The translations under genes were made by a program, and so were the position numbers. Below the pieces are notes generated by a model, which made no database searches, was not told where the DNA came from, and was given only the letters and a program-made list of their open reading frames with translations. From QHXW01 sp035297145 (GTDB lineage Bacteria; Acidobacteriota; Terriglobia; Bryobacterales; Bryobacteraceae), in assembly GCA_035297145.1 (NCBI GenBank), contig DATGZN010000088.1:1-37096 (forward strand): a DNA stretch of 37,096 nt, read 5' to 3'. Below are positions 33,427 through 37,096 of the stretch, in pieces (the first letter of the stretch is position 1; the number at the start of each line of letters is the position of its first letter).

Positions 33427-33468
33427 CACGTGGATGACGGCGAACGGCCGGTCGACGTGCCTGAATAT

Positions 33469-34881
33469 TTAGAACCCGTACCGTTCCGGATGCCGCGCGA
33501 TGATCATGGCGGCGATGACCTTCGGGACGTACTCGCGCGTCTCAGGCGGCACCGCGCGCACGCGGTAGAGATACCAGAAGCTCCGCTGCTTGATGGGGTC
33601 ATTCACTTTGCGGATGGCGGTCTTGACCCTCGACGGTCCCAGATTATACGCCGCCAGCGCCAGCATCACCGAGCTGCCCGACCCGAAGTCCAGAATCAGA
33701 TCGCGAATATACTTGCACGCCGCGTGCGTGGACTTGGCGGGATTCAACCGCTCGTCCACGTTATCCGTGACTTTCAATCCGTAGGCGCGCGCCGTTGCCG
33801 GAGTGAACTGCCATAAACCTACGGCGCCCGCTGAGCTTTCGCTATCGCCCGAGAGAGCGCTTTCCACTAATACGATGTACGCCAGATCCGGTGGCAGATT
33901 GCTCTCTTGGAAGATCTGCCGCATGGTCTCCATGTTCTTCCGCGCCACGCCCAGCGCGCGCTCCATGTGCGGGCGGTCCGGCCCCTGATATTGCTCAATA
34001 AAGCGTTTCACTTCGCCCACGAATTCCGGTGGAACGCTGTAGGTTTCCGCGCCGAATTCCTTCAATAGCGCCCGGATTTCCCGCTCGATGAATTCTCCAC
34101 GCTCGAAGGAGCCGACGCGATACAGAAGCGTGTTCTCAACCGCGGCGGCTTCGCGCGATTTTTCGTTCAGCTCGTCGATCAATTGATCGGCTTCGGCCTG
34201 ATTTTCATTCCCTTGCGCGAGAACCGCCTCAATCTGCCGGATCTGGCCGTCGTACTGTTGTTTTGCAGATTTCAGTCCCTGGATCTTCCAGAAGCCATAG
34301 GCGCCAGTAGCGATGAGCGCGCAGATCAGACCGGCGATGATCGCCTTGAATTTGCGGCCGGTGCGGTGGAGCGCCGCATCCAGCATTTCGCGCATGATGA
34401 CGACGGTGGAATCGCCAATTCCCATGCGGCGCGCCACCCGAGCACGGGCCACGGCGTCGGAAAGCAGGTCCGCGTGCGGCTTCGTTGGTTCGGCGGCTGG
34501 CTGCTGAGTGATCTCGTCGGACGGGGCCGGCACCACTAAGGTCTGGTTGAGGTCCTGCGGCACGTAATCATCCATCACGAAGCTGAACTCCGGACCATCG
34601 GCGCCCAGCCGGATCGCACACGAAGGTTCGAGCTGACCCTCAGTCACTCGCTCGCCGTTCAGATAGGTGCCGTTGGTGCTATTCAGGTCGACGAGATGAT
34701 AGCTGTCGCCTTCTTTGCGGATCTCGAGGTGATGCGAGGAGACCATCGCCGCCTCGCTGGTGATGATGTCGTTGTCGGAGCCGCGGCCAATGCGCGTGAT
34801 CCCGTCTCGAAGGGCGTGCCGCGTGCCGGCCAAAAGCCCGGACTGACGAACCAGCCACGCATTCAGGTTCGCACTTTCCAC
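33469..34881 (-). CDS. FHA domain-TM-lytic transglycosylase (SLT) fusion
   Basis: Residues about 10-100 are an FHA phosphothreonine-binding domain: TRIGRGSDNDI with Arg33, VSSHHLEI with Ser49, and LNSTNGTYLNGE with Asn70. A flexible linker leads to one membrane helix (about 179-198, KAIIAGLICALIATGAYGFW), then a coiled-coil stretch (200-250). Residues about 325-470 are an SLT/MltD-like domain: Glu340 in YIVLVESALSGDSESSAGAV, GLWQFTPATARAYGLKV, and LALAAYNLGPSRV. The FHA part is cytoplasmic and the peptidoglycan-cutting part periplasmic. The start is a GTG at 34881 with a TATATT box 9 nt upstream; no earlier in-frame start is near. Confidence 0.88.
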   Translation of the reverse strand: MESANLNAWLVRQSGLLAGTRHALRDGITRIGRGSDNDIITSEAAMVSSHHLEIRKEGDSYHLVDLNSTNGTYLNGERVTEGQLEPSCAIRLGADGPEFSFVMDDYVPQDLNQTLVVPAPSDEITQQPAAEPTKPHADLLSDAVARARVARRMGIGDSTVVIMREMLDAALHRTGRKFKAIIAGLICALIATGAYGFWKIQGLKSAKQQYDGQIRQIEAVLAQGNENQAEADQLIDELNEKSREAAAVENTLLYRVGSFERGEFIEREIRALLKEFGAETYSVPPEFVGEVKRFIEQYQGPDRPHMERALGVARKNMETMRQIFQESNLPPDLAYIVLVESALSGDSESSAGAVGLWQFTPATARAYGLKVTDNVDERLNPAKSTHAACKYIRDLILDFGSGSSVMLALAAYNLGPSRVKTAIRKVNDPIKQRSFWYLYRVRAVPPETREYVPKVIAAMIIARHPERYGF

Positions 34882-34954
34882 CTGAAACGAAATATAACAA
34901 ATGGGGACAGGGGGCCGGGAGCAGGCGTGTTAGAGTCGATGCAGAAAGGACGGG

Positions 34955-35398
34955 ATGCGCGCCAAGCCAATTCTGCTAGCCGTGCTGGCCTCGCTACCCC
35001 TCGGTCTGGTGGCGGTTAGCGCGGTGGTCCAGGAAGTGCGCGACCTTTCGGACCCGTGCCTCCATTGGGGCGATATTTCCGGCTCGGGCTCCGGGGTGAT
35101 CCTCTCCTCTTCGGCGCGGCCGGCGGGTCCCTGTGCCATGCACGGCTCTGGCACTTCGGAAACCAAGGCGGGTGCCATGATTCGAACGCTCTTGGTTCCC
35201 GGCGGAATTTTGGCTGCCATTGTTTTAGGAGTTCTCGGTGCGGCACGGTCGCGACAGAGGCTTGTCAGGATCGGCGCGTGTCTGATGCTGGTGGAAGCGG
35301 TGCCGCTTATTTTTAGTGTTGCACCCCTTGCTCTTCTTGCGGGCGGTGTGTTCCTCTGGGTGGCGAACCGGCTTCGGCTGGCCGGCTCTCCTGCTTGA
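34955..35398 (+). CDS. Small membrane protein, unknown
   Basis: This 147-residue protein starts with a hydrophobic segment (AKPILLAVLASLPLGLVAVS). A loop of about 50 residues with two cysteines follows (DPCLHWGDISG, AGPCAMHGSG), then two or three helices (about 76-95, 105-132). A clear AAAGGA lies upstream of the ATG. It ends 22 nt before the candidate selenoprotein gene and is probably co-transcribed with it. I recognise no family. The cysteine-bearing loop may be periplasmic. Confidence 0.6.
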   Translation: MRAKPILLAVLASLPLGLVAVSAVVQEVRDLSDPCLHWGDISGSGSGVILSSSARPAGPCAMHGSGTSETKAGAMIRTLLVPGGILAAIVLGVLGAARSRQRLVRIGACLMLVEAVPLIFSVAPLALLAGGVFLWVANRLRLAGSPA

Positions 35399-35420
35399 AG
35401 GCCGTGCGATCATCTTCCAT

Positions 35421-36026
35421 ATGTCCACCATGAAACCCATGTTCCTTCCGGACGTGGAGCAGAACCCTAAACCGGGGCCATTTCGAAATCAGGTCCAGGC
35501 GATGCAGGCTGCGGGCGGCGAATATCCGCAGATCTGGAACATGTTCGCGTATCTGCCCTCGGCCACCGAGCATCTGGCCCGGTTTACGCAGGAGATCATG
35601 CGCGGTCCGGCGCCCATCAGTCCGGGACTCCGTGAACTGATCGCGGCATACACGTCCTATCGCAATGACTGTCCTTTTTGACTGAAGTCCCACGCCGCAG
35701 TTGCGGCGGAATTGTTGGGGGACGAGGACTTGGTCCAGGGTGTGCTGCGCGACCTCGAGAATTCGCGCCTAAGCGAGAAAGAGAAAGTGCTCTTTCGATT
35801 CGTGGACAAGGTCAACCATCACTCGCCATCCATTACCGCTGCTGACATGCAGCCTCTCTACCAGGCCGGCTGGAACGACGAGGTGATCTACTACGCCATC
35901 ACCGTGTGCGCGCTATTCAATTTCTATAATCGCTGGGTGGATGCATCCGGCGTGCACGCGCTTTCCGATGAGGCGCACCGCGCTGGCGGGAAGCGATCCG
36001 CAGTGCATGGATATGTGCGCAAGTAG
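35421..36026 (+). CDS. Candidate selenoprotein: AhpD/CMD-like peroxidase-related protein with in-frame UGA (Sec87)
   Basis: Two same-frame pieces flank one TGA at 35679-35681. Read through, they give a normal-length (201-residue) CMD/AhpD-like 'peroxidase-related' protein: MFLPDVEQNPKPGPFRNQVQ, LRELIAAYTSYRNDC, PF-U-LKSHAAVAAELLGDED, VLFRFVDKVNHHSPSITAAD and VCALFNFYNRWVDASG. The family active site is CxxCxxxH; here Cys84-P-F-U87-L-K-S-His91, so the UGA replaces exactly the second redox cysteine. A hairpin fitting a bacterial SECIS follows. Sequence after the UGA is fully family-like with no other lesion, which argues against a pseudogene. The protein would be a thiol/selenol peroxidase or reductase in the cytoplasm. 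Start: ATG 35421, with 35430 and 35439 as alternatives; no strong ribosome-binding site. Confidence 0.75.
35693..35708 (+). promoter_or_regulatory. Putative bacterial SECIS hairpin
   Basis: CGCCGC-AGTT-GCGGCG is a perfect 6-bp stem with a four-base loop whose second base is G, followed by U. The loop begins 17 nt after the UGA. Bacterial SECIS models place a short G-containing apical loop about 16-37 nt after the codon, so it fits. An outer CCCA (35689-35692) / TGGG (35716-35719) pairing could extend the stem. The base after TGA is C, a context seen in known selenoprotein genes. Confidence 0.6.
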
Positions 36027-36824
36027 TCAGCCGTGCTTCGCCGCCCCGACACGCCGCATCCAGGCGATCTCGGCTTCGGACATCGGGCCCTGGCCGAACG
36101 CCCGCAGCGCTTCCTCCATCTGCGCGGCGTTGGACGGTCCGGTCATGCAAACATCCACCTCGGGTCGCGAGAGCACGAATCGATAGCAATCACTGGCGGC
36201 CGGAACCTTTTCGCCCGCGGGCAATTTCCTGGAACTCAGCAACTGCTTCCAACTGGTGGCGGTGTACGCGACCATCTCGGCGCGATCCTGTTCAGGAATG
36301 TGCGGGAAGATGTCGGACTCCGCACCCGGATGGATGGCGTTGTAGCGGAAATGAAAGACGTCGAACGCTCGGGTTTCAACCAGCCGTCCAAGCAATGGGC
36401 GGTCGTGTGATGAGAGCGCCAGAAACCGGACCAGCCCGCGATCTTTCAATTTGCGCGCCGCGTCGAGAATACGGTCGGACACCGGCTTGTTCCAGAGCCC
36501 CAGCAGGAGGATGTCGGCATAATCCAGCTTGATTTCACGCAGAGCGCGTTCGATGCTCGGCCCAACCAGCGCGGCGATTCTGGAGTAGGACTGAATCACC
36601 AGGGTGAATCGATCGCGGCGGGGGCTCAAGCTGCGGATCGCCTGTGCGAATCCGCCGCTGCGGCGGCTACCCCAGTAAAGGTAGTTGACACCCCGTTCGA
36701 ACGCCTGCTCGACCGCACGCGCCGGAACGCCATAACTCGCCGCCACCCCCAGGCGTCCTACACATAGACCCGTGCCGCCCAGTACCGTACTCTGAAATGT
36801 CTGGTCGCTTCCCGCAGGACTCAT
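36027..36824 (-). CDS. Aldo/keto reductase-like protein, degenerate active site
   Basis: This 265-residue TIM-barrel protein has recognisable AKR landmarks: an early strand (LGVAASYGVPARAVEQAFER), GVNYLYWGSRRSGGF, SIERALREIKLDYADILLLG, LVRFLALSSHDRPLLGRLVE and a C-terminal LSRPEVDVCMTGPSNAAQM. In active AKRs the first segment is GxNxxDTAxxYG, with catalytic Asp and Tyr. Here it is shortened and has no Asp. The catalytic Lys strand reads FTLVIQSYS, without Lys. The His region is kept (SSHD). NADPH-binding positions near the end look normal. It is probably a non-classical or redox-inactive member. It converges with the selenoprotein gene; the two stops are adjacent. Confidence 0.8.
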   Translation of the reverse strand: MSPAGSDQTFQSTVLGGTGLCVGRLGVAASYGVPARAVEQAFERGVNYLYWGSRRSGGFAQAIRSLSPRRDRFTLVIQSYSRIAALVGPSIERALREIKLDYADILLLGLWNKPVSDRILDAARKLKDRGLVRFLALSSHDRPLLGRLVETRAFDVFHFRYNAIHPGAESDIFPHIPEQDRAEMVAYTATSWKQLLSSRKLPAGEKVPAASDCYRFVLSRPEVDVCMTGPSNAAQMEEALRAFGQGPMSEAEIAWMRRVGAAKHG

Positions 36825-36908
36825 CTGTCACACCACTTACCTTAGATAGTAGCGACTTACCGTTCTCACACGCTTAGAATAAAGGGAAGCGACTCGCACC
36901 AAGTCCCC

Positions 36909-37096
36909 ATGCCGAGCCAAGGAAAGTTCGTTGACTATTACGATCTGATGCAGATCAGCCCCAAGGCGGAGCTGGAGACGATCAAGCGCGTCTACAAAAT
37001 GCTGGTGGCGCGTCTGCACCCGGACAACGCCGAGACGGGCGATGCGGAAGCCTTTATGCAGCTCCGCCGCGGTTTCGAAGTGCTGTCCGATCCGCA
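36909..37096 (+). CDS. J-domain (DnaJ-like) protein, cut by the window end
   Basis: The first 62 residues are visible. MPSQGKFVDYYDLMQISPKA, ETIKRVYKMLVARLHPDN and FMQLRRGFEVLSDP form a J-domain with the invariant HPD motif, which stimulates Hsp70 (DnaK) ATPase. The spacing YYDLMQIS...A...I...Y......HPD...F..l..a.evL.dp is canonical. The gene is divergent from the aldo/keto reductase gene. Whether zinc-finger, TPR or other domains follow cannot be seen, so it may be DnaJ-like and not DnaJ itself. Confidence 0.88.
   Translation, partial: MPSQGKFVDYYDLMQISPKAELETIKRVYKMLVARLHPDNAETGDAEAFMQLRRGFEVLSDP

Noticed and set aside
35712..36026. Separate 104-residue ORF as an independent gene
   Set aside because: It is in the same frame as the upstream piece and is the C-terminal half of one CMD/AhpD-like protein. 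It has no start signal of its own.
36837..37019. 60-residue minus-strand ORF at the right end
   Set aside because: Antisense of the J-domain gene with its invariant HPD motif, and no features of its own.

Overview
The window looks like a chromosomal segment from a GC-rich soil bacterium. It is most likely an acidobacterium of the Solibacter/Bryobacter type. The pointers are a long stand-alone MacB/FtsX-like permease of the kind common in Acidobacteriota, a GntR(YtrA)/DUF1648 operon, many secreted hydrolases, and decayed or complete toxin-antitoxin pairs scattered between housekeeping genes. This assignment comes from gene content only. I see no rRNA, tRNA, CRISPR array, insertion sequence or prophage gene.

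Layout. 1-2.2 kb: a decayed DUF433/DUF5615 toxin-antitoxin pair, then a dusB-rnhA operon on the minus strand. 2.3-6.1 kb: a glycine-zipper envelope protein, a Gly/Tyr-rich secreted protein and a prolyl oligopeptidase. 6.8-9.9 kb: a minus-strand operon of a YtrA-type GntR regulator, a DUF1648/DUF5808 membrane protein and a secreted alpha/beta hydrolase, with a promoter/operator in front. 9.9-12.4 kb: an AlaX-like tRNA-editing protein divergent from a secreted esterase. 12.4-17.4 kb: an ABC ATPase, an 834-residue FtsX-type permease and typA/bipA in one direction with overlapping or nearly touching ends. 17.4-19.3 kb: a defence/stress island on the minus strand, with a VapBC pair and a three-gene cluster ending in a RelA/SpoT-domain protein. 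19.3-22.7 kb: an MFS transporter, an unknown protein and a DUF5666-like secreted protein.

22.7-28.4 kb is regulatory. A TrmB-like regulator is divergent from an orphan NarL-type response regulator, and both promoters carry the same TACCA/TGGTA inverted repeat in their spacers. A DUF202-DUF302 fusion, an orphan NtrC-type sigma-54 activator and a large low-complexity membrane protein follow. 28.5-34.9 kb: the stand-alone permease, a Wzt-like ABC protein with a destroyed nucleotide site behind a polysaccharide deacetylase, and an FHA-TM-lytic transglycosylase fusion. 35.0-37.1 kb: a small membrane protein, a CMD/AhpD-like peroxidase-related protein, a degenerate aldo/keto reductase and the start of a J-domain protein.

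The most notable observation is at 35421-36026. The AhpD-like gene is interrupted by one in-frame TGA exactly where the second cysteine of CxxCxxxH belongs, giving C-P-F-U-L-K-S-H. A 6-bp perfect hairpin with an AGUU loop begins 11 nt after the TGA, where a bacterial SECIS should lie. The gene is therefore best read as a selenoprotein and not as two broken ORFs. Other points worth attention are the candidate toxic small alarmone synthetase cluster, the internal ribosome-binding site at the DUF202/DUF302 junction, the ATPase-dead Wzt-like protein, and a recurring -10 element 7-11 nt before start codons that suggests many leaderless mRNAs.
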